From an uncultured Maribacter sp. (GTDB taxonomy: Bacteria; Bacteroidota; Bacteroidia; Flavobacteriales; Flavobacteriaceae), in assembly GCF_947500985.1 (NCBI RefSeq), contig NZ_CANMTX010000002.1, forward strand, positions 434,001-498,000: a stretch of DNA of 64,000 bases, read 5' to 3'. The notes under the pieces are model-generated. The model saw only the letters and a program-made list of their open reading frames with translations, had not been told where the DNA came from and searched no databases. Positions 35,001 through 42,454 of this stretch are shown piece after piece. The position numbers were made by a program, and so were the translations under genes. Position 1 is the stretch's first letter. Each line of letters begins with the position of its first letter.

Positions 35001-35549
35001 TTAGATTAGACGACCATTATGTGATATGGCAATAGTATAGTACACTGTTTTTGTATTATTAGATTGTGTTCCGGTTATAAAATATCCGAATCGTTCTTTT
35101 GTGATTTTTACATTAGAAAGTTCTACATTCTGACCCCAAGTATGAAAATACATTTTTACTTTCACATTGCTTCCGGAAGATGAAATTGATAAGCTTTCTA
35201 CGGTCTTTTTACTTTGAAAATTGTTTCGATCATTAAAAGCGGTTTTCACATTGTCAACTGTAACCACATCTCCTTTTTTCAAGTTTAAAGACCCTGAGCC
35301 AAAAGTTGTAAACGGTAATTCTACGTTGCCATTTTTTTTAACTGTTGATGAGCTTATATGTGCGTTAAAAATGAATCCCTCATTTATTTTTGAGACCAAA
35401 CGTTCAAAAACGGCATTGTCATACGTTAAATTTTCGCAAGTAACAGATGGTTTTCTTACTTCTGGATTATCTGCAGCCTTGGTAATGTTGAAAGAGCATA
35501 CTGTTAAGGCGAATACCCCTAATAAAATTGTTTTCTTGTAATGTTTCAT
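35001..35549 (-). CDS. Secreted protein of unknown function, second gene of a putative sigma-controlled operon
   Basis: A 182-aa protein with a signal peptide (ending CSFNITKAADN region) and a beta-rich mature part that I do not recognise. Strands such as SLNLKKGDVVTVDNVKTAF and NVKVKMYFHTWGQNVEL alternate with loops. A single Cys (C38) and no lipobox. It lies 29 nt after the preceding secreted-protein gene on the same strand, so both should be expressed from the TGTTAACC-type promoter at 36202-36230. No catalytic pattern is visible. Confidence 0.75.
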   Translation of the reverse strand: MKHYKKTILLGVFALTVCSFNITKAADNPEVRKPSVTCENLTYDNAVFERLVSKINEGFIFNAHISSSTVKKNGNVELPFTTFGSGSLNLKKGDVVTVDNVKTAFNDRNNFQSKKTVESLSISSSGSNVKVKMYFHTWGQNVELSNVKITKERFGYFITGTQSNNTKTVYYTIAISHNGRLI

Positions 35550-35578
35550 AATTTCTGTTTTTATAGTTTATTAAATAT

Positions 35579-36175
35579 TTATTCTAGCCAAATTTTTGAT
35601 ATTGCCATGTTACAACCGGTTTTACTTCTAGAGTCGAATTGTAACCTTATAAAATCAATATCAGAAAATGTAAAATCATTGCCAGTTGGTTTTATTTCTG
35701 AAAACGGAATGGTAAAGACGAACTTACCTTCACGAGCCGGTACATGTTTGCCGTATGCGGCATAAGTGGTATTTGTAAAAAGATTCAAGTTGATACCGTT
35801 AACCGTACTTTTAGCCTCAAATGCTACTTTTAAAGACTTGTATTTGCTGGCGTCTATATTTAGTGGCGCATTTCCATTTTTATTGACTCCGTAATTTATA
35901 TAAGTTGTTCCCCTAGTGTCATAACCATAGCTCATAACGAGTAGCCCTTTTTTTATACTTAATTGCATGTTGTGTTCAAAAGGGTTTTGATTGAGCTTTG
36001 CAAAAACTTGCCGGTGCTGACCTATGATTTTTTTGCCTGTTTGTGTTTTTCTGTTTTCATTCATATCGGTAAATGTCAAATTGCTGATTTCACCAGTAGT
36101 AAAATCATCAAGTACTAGTTGGGCATTTATGGTAATAGATGCTGTACATATAAATAGGAGGGTCGCTATTTTCAT
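35579..36175 (-). CDS. Secreted CIA30/carbohydrate-binding-like protein, first gene of a putative sigma-controlled operon
   Basis: A 198-aa exported protein (signal peptide MKIATLLFICTASITINAQ). The mature region starts LVLDDFTTGE and continues as a jelly-roll-like sequence, with YKSLKVAFEAKSTVNGI and a final IDFIRLQFDSRSKTGCNMAISKIWLE. This pattern resembles CBM11/CIA30-type beta-sandwich domains, which bind glycans or proteins, but the match is by eye. It is the first gene downstream of a TGTTAACC-N15-CATGAA element with a 26-nt leader, and it is divergent from the ECF sigma gene. It therefore looks like a direct target of that sigma factor. Confidence 0.75.
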   Translation of the reverse strand: MKIATLLFICTASITINAQLVLDDFTTGEISNLTFTDMNENRKTQTGKKIIGQHRQVFAKLNQNPFEHNMQLSIKKGLLVMSYGYDTRGTTYINYGVNKNGNAPLNIDASKYKSLKVAFEAKSTVNGINLNLFTNTTYAAYGKHVPAREGKFVFTIPFSEIKPTGNDFTFSDIDFIRLQFDSRSKTGCNMAISKIWLE

Positions 36176-36201
36176 TTTGTTTTGGTTTTTGGTTGCAACT
36201 A

Positions 36202-36230
36202 TTCATGCTAATGGAAAGAAAAGGTTAACA
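36202..36230 (-). promoter_or_regulatory. Putative ECF-sigma promoter, site 1
   Basis: The minus strand reads TGTTAACC, 15 nt, CATGAA. The -10 part ends 26 nt before the start at 36175. The same element with the same spacing occurs at 41226-41254 and 47307-47335. It does not resemble the housekeeping TTTG/TAnnTTTG promoter. Confidence 0.65.
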
Positions 36231-36255
36231 TTCACTTTAATTTTTTACTTTTAAG

Positions 36256-36284
36256 TGTTAACTATTTATCCGTAAATGCATTAA
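36256..36284 (+). promoter_or_regulatory. Plus-strand copy of the ECF-type element abutting the sigma start codon
   Basis: TGTTAACT, 15 nt, CATTAA lies directly before the ATG at 36285. The spacing and both boxes match the three other sites, but a transcript starting here would begin inside the ORF. It may be a non-productive or autoregulatory site. Placed head-to-head with site 1. Confidence 0.4.
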
Positions 36285-36857
36285 ATGGAAAATCATTCAG
36301 ATGAAACTTTATTTCAAGCGCTTAAAGAAGGTTCTGAATCTGCTTTTAAAAAGGTATATGAAGAGAATCGTGAGCTATTCTTGAATTTTGCAAGAAGGTA
36401 TTCCCTGGCAGATGAAGAGGTGTTAGATGCTTACCAAGATGCTTACGTTGCACTTTATGAAAATATTCAGAATGGAAAATTAACAACCTTAAAAAGCGCT
36501 TTAAGTACGTATCTAATTAGTATAGGTAAGTATAAGATTATGGAGCGATTACGAAAGAGAAATAAGCATACGAACAATGAATTATTATTGAACAATGTAG
36601 AGGAAATAGATGACGAGATCGAAGCGTTTGATATTGACAACGATGCTTTGTCAACTGAACAAAAATTATTGAAAAAGTACTTTGATACTTTAGGAGAAAA
36701 ATGCCAAAAAATATTAAAGCTATTCTATTACCAACAGTATAACATTAAGGAAATTATGGCAGAAGGAAACTATAACAGTGAAAATGTGGTAAAAAGTCAG
36801 AAATCCAGATGTTTGAAAACATTAAAGGAAGCCATTAAAAATTCCCCCCAATTATGA
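36285..36857 (+). CDS. ECF-type RNA polymerase sigma factor
   Basis: A 190-aa sigma-70 family protein of ECF size with only regions 2 and 4. Region 2 spans about 10-85 (FARRYSLADEEVLDAYQDAYVALYENI, then YLISIGKYKIMERLRKR) and region 4 about 125-185 (LGEKCQKILKLFYYQQYNIKEIMAE, with the recognition helix in NYNSENVVKSQKSRCLKTLKE). The stop overlaps the start of the membrane protein that follows by 4 bp (ATGA), which is typical of sigma/anti-sigma pairs. The start ATG directly follows a promoter-like element. I infer that this factor drives the TGTTAACC-type promoters seen at three sites around it. Confidence 0.92.
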   Translation: MENHSDETLFQALKEGSESAFKKVYEENRELFLNFARRYSLADEEVLDAYQDAYVALYENIQNGKLTTLKSALSTYLISIGKYKIMERLRKRNKHTNNELLLNNVEEIDDEIEAFDIDNDALSTEQKLLKKYFDTLGEKCQKILKLFYYQQYNIKEIMAEGNYNSENVVKSQKSRCLKTLKEAIKNSPQL

Positions 36858-37591
36858 TGGATAAAGAGCAATTATTATTAAAATATTTTGATGGTTCATT
36901 GACCCCAGATGAGAAGGTCAATTTTAACCAGTTTTTAGAAAGTGATGCAGAATTTAAAACGCAGTTTGAATTTGAAAAGGATGTAAAATCTGTTGTACGC
37001 AAAACTGAAAATAACAGTTTTAAGAAAATGTTACAAGGTTTTGAATCTGAATTAAGTGGTGCACCTAGTCAGGAGAAACAAAATTTCTGGAAACCATTAA
37101 GTATAGCTGCTAGTATTGCCGTATTAATAGGTGTAAGCTGGTTTGTATTTAATTCTGATGTGTTTAATGGAACAGAAGAATTGTATGCTTCCAATTATGA
37201 GAAATACCCTAATACGGTATATACAATTACACGTGGCGATGCAACTGATGAGTCATTGGAGCGTTTAGCTTTTGAAGCTTATGAAACTGATGATTTTGAA
37301 ACTGCTATTACCTACCTCTTTGAGTTAAAGGAAAAGACTAGACTAGATTATGTAGATTTTTATTTAGGTCAAGCTTATCTTGCCAATGGAGATTATTTAA
37401 AAGCGACAGATAAATTCCAAGAAATTATATCAATAAATAGCGAGTTTAAAGATGAGGGCTATTGGTATGCAGCTCTTGCAAACCTAAAATTAGAGCAGGA
37501 AGAAGAAGCTAAAAAATTATTGGAGAAACTTATAAAAATGGGAACATATAAGAAGAATGAAGCAACAGAATTACTTGAAAAGTTGAACTAG
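36854..37591 (+). CDS. Putative anti-sigma factor: membrane protein with periplasmic TPR domain
   Basis: A 245-aa single-pass protein. Residues 1-80 are cytoplasmic and begin MMDKEQLLLKYFDGSLTPDE, similar to the N-terminus of many Bacteroidota anti-sigma factors (a short helical zinc-free domain). One transmembrane helix occupies about 81-99 (PLSIAASIAVLIGVSWFVF). Residues about 130-245 form three TPR-like helix pairs, including FETAITYLFELKEK and YLKATDKFQEIISIN. Overlap with the sigma gene by 4 bp and this topology suggest that it holds the sigma factor at the membrane and senses something in the periplasm through the TPRs. Its 3' end overlaps the convergent TPR-CHAT gene by 21 bp. Confidence 0.82.
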   Translation: MMDKEQLLLKYFDGSLTPDEKVNFNQFLESDAEFKTQFEFEKDVKSVVRKTENNSFKKMLQGFESELSGAPSQEKQNFWKPLSIAASIAVLIGVSWFVFNSDVFNGTEELYASNYEKYPNTVYTITRGDATDESLERLAFEAYETDDFETAITYLFELKEKTRLDYVDFYLGQAYLANGDYLKATDKFQEIISINSEFKDEGYWYAALANLKLEQEEEAKKLLEKLIKMGTYKKNEATELLEKLN

Positions 37592-40321
37592 TCTTTTTCT
37601 GTTCAAGAAAATAAGAAGAACCGAGATTACAGCAAACACATACCATTGCCAATGCGAATAGGTAATTAAGGGCTCGGTGTTTCCTTGAATGATATAACCT
37701 GACCAATAGTATGGGTGTGCAAGTCCGTTTTCTTTGTTCTTTTGTAAGAAGGATAGTTTAGCTTCCCTTAAAGATGCATCTTTTGGTTTTCCATTAGCTA
37801 AATTCTCATAAAACTCGCCCATAAGCTCAGAAGATGAATTGTCGTTCACTTTCCATAACGTACTTGATATACTTGCTGCGCCACTGTAGAAAAATCCTCT
37901 AGCAAGGCTTAAAAATCCTTCCCCCCGTTTAAGTTCGCCAATGCCACTTTCGCATCCACTTAAGGTAACGAGACTGGCATTTAAGGTTAAGTTATATAGG
38001 TCTTTTACAAAAAGTAAATCATCAGATTTTGATTTTGGAGTAAAAGCTAAATAAGAATATTCTGGATTCTTATCATCAAAAACGGCATGTGTTGCCAAAT
38101 GTAAGACCGAATAATCAGATAATGTTGCAGTGAAATTTTGTAGCGTAGCTTGGTCATTAATAAAAGATTTACCGGTAAAAGATGTCAATATCTGCTGAAC
38201 TTCATTTCTGTTATGCGGTAAATTGCCTAATATTTGAGAACGCGTGCCGTCTGAAGGTACATTATTATCAAAACTAGGCGCAAATGCTAGCAGGTTAGCA
38301 CTGTTTTGTTCTATGCTATTTAATTGAGCCCATAATGTAGCTGAGTTCACATAACTGATGGTTCTATCTTCTATCAAGTAGCGATGCTCTGTCTCATTAG
38401 AAACCAGACTGCCAAAAGGGATATAGTTTAATAAACCATCTGGGGCAAGTATAATTTTTTCTTGTAGATGTAATTCTAAAATTGGACCTAATAGTTTTTG
38501 ATACAGTTTATGACTCAGCTTAGAAAGTGAATCTGGGTTCGATTTAGGGTTCGAGAGCATTGAGTGTAAGTCGCTTATATTTTCTTCAAGTTCATCGGTA
38601 ATTCTAATACTATAAAAGAACTTATCATTCTTAGAAATAGCGATTGTATAAATTTTCTGGTTACCGTAGAAATAGGAAATGAAGAGTTCGTTTTCTTTTA
38701 AGTTACCTTGTACTTCTGGTAATGTTAGTATTTTATTATTGTACTTTAAATTATAGTATGCTGGGTAGTTGGTTTCTATATCAACTACCAAATTACGAAG
38801 TTCTTGTTTTAGGCTAAATAGCTGATCTTCTAAACCTTCTTCTAAATTTTCTGAAACGGCAATTTGTTTTTCAACATGTGTAATCTCTGCTTTTAATTGA
38901 GTTTCTCGTGATAATGTTTCTTTTGGGATTTTAGCAAATTCTGTGGCTTTAGAAGATAATAAAGCTTCTAGCAATAAGACGGATTTACTATTTTCAGAGA
39001 ATTGAAAAGCTTCATCTATATAGATATCATTGTTAGTTGACTTATATAAGTGTTGAGATGATGCTATGCCAGATTCGAAAATTGGATAAGCATTTTCTAT
39101 TAGAAATAATTTATCGGTAGAATTTTTAAAACTTGGTTTTATTTGATTAAGAAAAATTGTGGTCTGTTTTACCACCGCAGTTGCCTTTAAGTAAGATTCA
39201 TTATCTCCGTTTAAATTTAAAGTCGTAGCCTTGTTTTTAAATAGTTTTAGCGCGTTTGGATCCTTATCCTTTTTGTCTAAGGATGTTTTAAGTGCTAAAT
39301 CGAAATTTATTAATGCCTTTTCGTGAAAACCCAGTAGGTTTTGAAGTAGCCCTTTTTCATTGTAAGCAATTTCTAAATCAGAATTTTTTTGTTTTTCAAA
39401 ATTGTGTTTGATACTATTTATAGCTGAATCTATTTCAATTATAGCAATTTCATATTCCCAATTAGATTTATGGATAATCGCTTTTTTTAAATGGTATTTT
39501 ACTTGAAATATAGGTTTGTTTTGAAATAATTTTTTAGAGTCATTTAAAAATAAAAGGGCACTATCTTTTTGTAATTGATAACCATAGTTTTCAGCAATAT
39601 GAAATGCATTGGAAATTGCAGAATTGGTGTTTTTTTCTTTTTTATTATAGGCATATGCCTTAAGTAAATATGTGTTCGCTTCTTTATATTGTTTTTCCTT
39701 TATTAATACTTCGGCAAGCAAATTATAATTACCGGTTAAGGCTTCTAAATCAACATTTTCTGATTTTTGGATATCTCTTATGTTTTTTCTGTATAACGAC
39801 TTGGCGTCGTCGTATTTACCCTCTATCATATAAAGTTTGCCAAGGAAACTATAAGCTGCAGAGGCTAAACTTGTAATGGTTTCACTTTTTGTAATTAACG
39901 CGTTATTATTTTGGATAATCTTCTCAAAAGCTTCTCGTGATTTGGAGTATTCTAATAATTTAAGATGATAGTCACCTTGGTAATACAGTAGAATATTTAA
40001 GTTGTCTGTATTTAAAATGGTAGTACCAGAAATTAAAGAATCTAGTTGGCTAAGATTGGCGCTCATTCTACTTAAGTCATAATGATAGCTAGAAACCCCC
40101 GTAGAATTAAATAGCGACTCTATAAGTATAGAATCGCTATTAATTGTTTTTGCAATTTCTTTGACCTGGTCAAAATAGAAGTAGGCAGAATCTTTTTCGT
40201 AATAATAGAACTGTTCTGCTTTTTCATTCAACGAATCTACTTTTGAAAGCGTTAATTGTTGTGACCACAAACAAATGGGACAAAAGCAAATTAGGTAAAT
40301 TATTTTTTTCAACACAGGCAT
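37571..40321 (-). CDS. Membrane-anchored periplasmic TPR-CHAT protease
   Basis: A 916-aa protein. It has a signal peptide (MPVLKKIIYLICFCPICLWS), a long TPR array (about 25-400), a coiled-coil-like linker (about 450-530) and a CHAT caspase-like peptidase domain (about 600-885), then a C-terminal transmembrane helix (about 893-909). The catalytic dyad is intact: H745 in LHLATHAVF and C790 in TLSGCESGIG, followed by RGEGFLSLARGFFYSGA. The signal peptide plus C-terminal helix imply a periplasmic enzyme anchored in the inner membrane. It is the last gene of the 40931 operon, which starts at ECF-type promoter site 2. Convergence with the anti-sigma gene makes that protein a candidate substrate (inference). 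Confidence 0.88.
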   Translation of the reverse strand: MPVLKKIIYLICFCPICLWSQQLTLSKVDSLNEKAEQFYYYEKDSAYFYFDQVKEIAKTINSDSILIESLFNSTGVSSYHYDLSRMSANLSQLDSLISGTTILNTDNLNILLYYQGDYHLKLLEYSKSREAFEKIIQNNNALITKSETITSLASAAYSFLGKLYMIEGKYDDAKSLYRKNIRDIQKSENVDLEALTGNYNLLAEVLIKEKQYKEANTYLLKAYAYNKKEKNTNSAISNAFHIAENYGYQLQKDSALLFLNDSKKLFQNKPIFQVKYHLKKAIIHKSNWEYEIAIIEIDSAINSIKHNFEKQKNSDLEIAYNEKGLLQNLLGFHEKALINFDLALKTSLDKKDKDPNALKLFKNKATTLNLNGDNESYLKATAVVKQTTIFLNQIKPSFKNSTDKLFLIENAYPIFESGIASSQHLYKSTNNDIYIDEAFQFSENSKSVLLLEALLSSKATEFAKIPKETLSRETQLKAEITHVEKQIAVSENLEEGLEDQLFSLKQELRNLVVDIETNYPAYYNLKYNNKILTLPEVQGNLKENELFISYFYGNQKIYTIAISKNDKFFYSIRITDELEENISDLHSMLSNPKSNPDSLSKLSHKLYQKLLGPILELHLQEKIILAPDGLLNYIPFGSLVSNETEHRYLIEDRTISYVNSATLWAQLNSIEQNSANLLAFAPSFDNNVPSDGTRSQILGNLPHNRNEVQQILTSFTGKSFINDQATLQNFTATLSDYSVLHLATHAVFDDKNPEYSYLAFTPKSKSDDLLFVKDLYNLTLNASLVTLSGCESGIGELKRGEGFLSLARGFFYSGAASISSTLWKVNDNSSSELMGEFYENLANGKPKDASLREAKLSFLQKNKENGLAHPYYWSGYIIQGNTEPLITYSHWQWYVFAVISVLLIFLNRKRLVQLFK

Positions 40322-40367
40322 AGGGCTTCTTGAATTTTGGAGCCATTACACTAAAATACTAAACCTG

Positions 40368-40931
40368 TTAAAAACCTAAGCTCTGATTGTAGATTAAAGT
40401 ATCTCCTAATTCATCAGTTTTTTCAATTTGAATATTAATTTGATTACCAAAACCCTTGGCATTGATTTCTAAATATTGTAGATCAGGTTCCCCCGGTAAT
40501 GGACTCAATTTGTCTATAGTTGTTAATAATTCTCCATTAATGTTACTTATAGTACATTTTATTAGAGAAAATTTACTGCTGAAAATAAAGTATTCGAACC
40601 TTACAGGAACGCATTTACCATTAGGCATGTCACAAGGTACGGGCCATCTTTTCATTACTTCATCAAAACTAGAAATTTGGGCATAACGTTGCTTTAATTC
40701 ATCTTTTACAATTAGCAATTCAGTAGCTTCTTCTTCCGTGGCATTCTTTAACTTAATGTCTATAAGTTGAATTTCATTATTTATATAATATTTTTCTAGG
40801 TCACCTTCATAAATATAATTTTCACTGGTAAGTTCAATTTTTTCTTTGTTTGTAATGGTTCCTGTAAAGTCTTTATCGCAGGCGCATAAAACAACACTGC
40901 ACATTACTATTAATAATAGTTTTAATTTCAT
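40368..40931 (-). CDS. Lipoprotein of unknown function upstream of the CHAT protease gene
   Basis: A 187-aa lipoprotein with lipobox VVLCAC (Cys-18). The mature part has a Glu/Lys-rich helical segment (about 50-80, with ATEEEATELLIVKDELKQRY) followed by a beta-rich domain with two cysteines in VPCDMPNGKCVPVRF, spaced to form a disulfide. I recognise no family. It lies 46 nt upstream of the CHAT gene on the same strand and downstream of ECF-type promoter site 2. It is therefore probably coexpressed with the protease and could be a partner or substrate. Confidence 0.78.
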   Translation of the reverse strand: MKLKLLLIVMCSVVLCACDKDFTGTITNKEKIELTSENYIYEGDLEKYYINNEIQLIDIKLKNATEEEATELLIVKDELKQRYAQISSFDEVMKRWPVPCDMPNGKCVPVRFEYFIFSSKFSLIKCTISNINGELLTTIDKLSPLPGEPDLQYLEINAKGFGNQINIQIEKTDELGDTLIYNQSLGF

Positions 40932-41025
40932 AATATAGAAATTTTAAATTTTAATAAATAGATTTAGTTATAGTTTAAAAATCAGTTGGTTACACTTAAA
41001 AATATGTGATTTACCAGTTAGAACC

Positions 41026-41077
41026 TATAAAACATGTAACAAGTGCCGTTTGTAGTGTAACACTGGTATGTTTTATA
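41026..41077. other. Long-range hairpin between the small ORF and the lipoprotein gene
   Basis: TATAAAACAT (41026-41035) and ATGTTTTATA (41068-41077) form a perfect 10-bp stem, with AGTG/CACT pairing inside. It would lie in the transcript from promoter site 2. It could attenuate or process the message; there is no T run. Confidence 0.4.
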
Positions 41078-41093
41078 GTATAATTGCTATTAT

Positions 41094-41198
41094 TTAAGTT
41101 TTTTCAGCTTTAAGAAAAAGTACTTTCAAACTTTTTTGATCTAGCTGTATCTGTAATAACATAATTGTAACCTGGAGTGTTCGTAAAATTGTTTTCAT
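41094..41198 (-). CDS. Possible 34-aa leader or remnant ORF downstream of ECF-type promoter site 2
   Basis: ATG 41198 to a TAA ending at 41094 encodes MKTILRTLQVTIMLLQIQLD followed by a basic tail. It is the first ORF after promoter site 2, with a 27-nt leader like those of the genes at 36175 and 47280, and GAAAG lies just before the ATG. The start resembles a signal peptide that then loses hydrophobicity. It may be a real small protein, a leader peptide or the stump of a decayed gene. No homolog is known to me. Confidence 0.35.
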   Translation of the reverse strand: MKTILRTLQVTIMLLQIQLDQKSLKVLFLKAEKT

Positions 41199-41225
41199 CT
41201 TTCGTGTTTTAATTATTATTTACAA

Positions 41226-41254
41226 TTAATGCAGATAGGTGAGAAAGGTTAACA
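41226..41254 (-). promoter_or_regulatory. Putative ECF-sigma promoter, site 2
   Basis: The minus strand reads TGTTAACC, 15 nt, CATTAA. The -10 part ends 27 nt before the small ORF at 41198. The lipoprotein and TPR-CHAT genes lie downstream on the same strand. Confidence 0.65.
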
Positions 41255-41288
41255 ATGTTTAGAAAAATAGTTCAGGAGTTTGTAGATC

Positions 41289-41993
41289 CTACAACGTTTT
41301 TTCAATGATAAGACTATTGTTGTCGTTTAGTTTGAATGCAGCTTGATTAAAAAATGTTTCAAACGCCTGTCTTAGATCTTTCCTAAAATATTTGGAGTAC
41401 TCTTTATGGATTGGTTTTTGGTCTTTTCTTGCAAATTTTCCACTTATGGTTATACCCTGTACCTTAAATTGAATGGTATCGGCAGTTTTTATTGGGTTTA
41501 GTAAGAAGCTGATATAGGTGTCCCCAGACCATTGAACTATATGTGGTGACGAATCTGAAGTTCTGTGAACACATGAGAAATCATTTAGTTGACTTCTAAT
41601 GTTTATAGTGTCATGCGGATTAAATTTTAAAGTCAAAAAAACATTACCGTATTTATTAGCTCTAAAATTGGCTTCAACACTTGTGGCAGGCTCAAAATTG
41701 TATTTGAAGTATATTGGACCAGCTTGTCTATTTTTCGTTTGTTGTATTGGTTTTTTTATTGTGGTAGAGTCAATTTCTGGTGAAATATCTAGCTTATTTT
41801 TTATATGAAGGGTAGTTATGAAATTATACCAATTTAATTGAGCTTTGTTTTGTGTAAAAGTTAGTTGAATGTTGTTTGCTGTTTTGTTATTTAAAATTTC
41901 AACAAGACTAGTAACTTCGTTTTGTGTCATTGTTTGACAGTAGCAACTAGTAGTTAGCAATATCAGAAGTATATGGTATATTATATGTTTCAT
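41289..41993 (-). CDS. Secreted protein of unknown function (last gene of the envelope operon)
   Basis: A 234-aa protein whose signal peptide (MKHIIYHILLILLTTSCYCQ) may be a lipoprotein signal, since LTTSC precedes Cys-17. The mature part starts with a helix (QNEVTSLVEILNNK) and continues beta-rich, with a basic C-terminal helix KDLRQAFETFFNQA. No family recognised. It lies 3 nt after the lipocalin-like gene in a tightly packed six-gene run. The ECF-type promoter for the next operon lies directly beyond its stop. Confidence 0.75.
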   Translation of the reverse strand: MKHIIYHILLILLTTSCYCQTMTQNEVTSLVEILNNKTANNIQLTFTQNKAQLNWYNFITTLHIKNKLDISPEIDSTTIKKPIQQTKNRQAGPIYFKYNFEPATSVEANFRANKYGNVFLTLKFNPHDTINIRSQLNDFSCVHRTSDSSPHIVQWSGDTYISFLLNPIKTADTIQFKVQGITISGKFARKDQKPIHKEYSKYFRKDLRQAFETFFNQAAFKLNDNNSLIIEKTL

Positions 41994-41996
41994 GAG

Positions 41997-42437
41997 TTAA
42001 TAACTTTCTTTTTTTAGTAATTGGTCAATTTTCTCTCTAGTATATATCCTTTGGTATACATGGGTAAATCCATCATGTATTTCATCACGTACATATAATT
42101 TTTTGTTGTTAACGGTAAATGAGCCCCAGAAAGGGAATTTATCTTCTATTTGAATATGGTATACACTATCTGTACTGCTATATATTGATTTGGATTTTAT
42201 TAAATAAAAATTTGCTGAAGATTTTAATGAACCTTTTAAATATGCTCTGAATTTACAATCAGATGAAAATATAATAGCATTGTGATTAGGATTTGAATGA
42301 GCATACCCTCCTATACCACCACTAATTTGTATAAGTTTCCAGCCTCCAAATAAACTGTCTGGTGAAGATTGTGAGTATACAGATTTTATACACATGAGGC
42401 TTATTATTAAGCCTATATAAAAAATTGGTTTTGACAT
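41997..42437 (-). CDS. Small secreted lipocalin-like protein
   Basis: A 146-aa protein with a signal peptide (ending SVYSQ) and a compact beta-rich domain. LFGGWKLIQISGG at the start is the kind of GxW motif seen in lipocalin-like proteins, and strands such as IQIEDKFPFWGSFTVNNKKLYVRDE follow. The resemblance to lipocalin-like families is by eye only. It is the fifth gene of the envelope operon that begins at 47280, with gaps of 17 nt before and 3 nt after. Confidence 0.72.
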   Translation of the reverse strand: MSKPIFYIGLIISLMCIKSVYSQSSPDSLFGGWKLIQISGGIGGYAHSNPNHNAIIFSSDCKFRAYLKGSLKSSANFYLIKSKSIYSSTDSVYHIQIEDKFPFWGSFTVNNKKLYVRDEIHDGFTHVYQRIYTREKIDQLLKKESY

Positions 42438-42454
42438 TTTATACTATTTAGATA

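Noticed and set aside
35221-36254. Track ORFs 35221-35541, 35541-35765 and 36024-36254 on the plus strand
   Set aside because: They are antisense shadows of the two secreted-protein genes, whose signal peptides and context are convincing.
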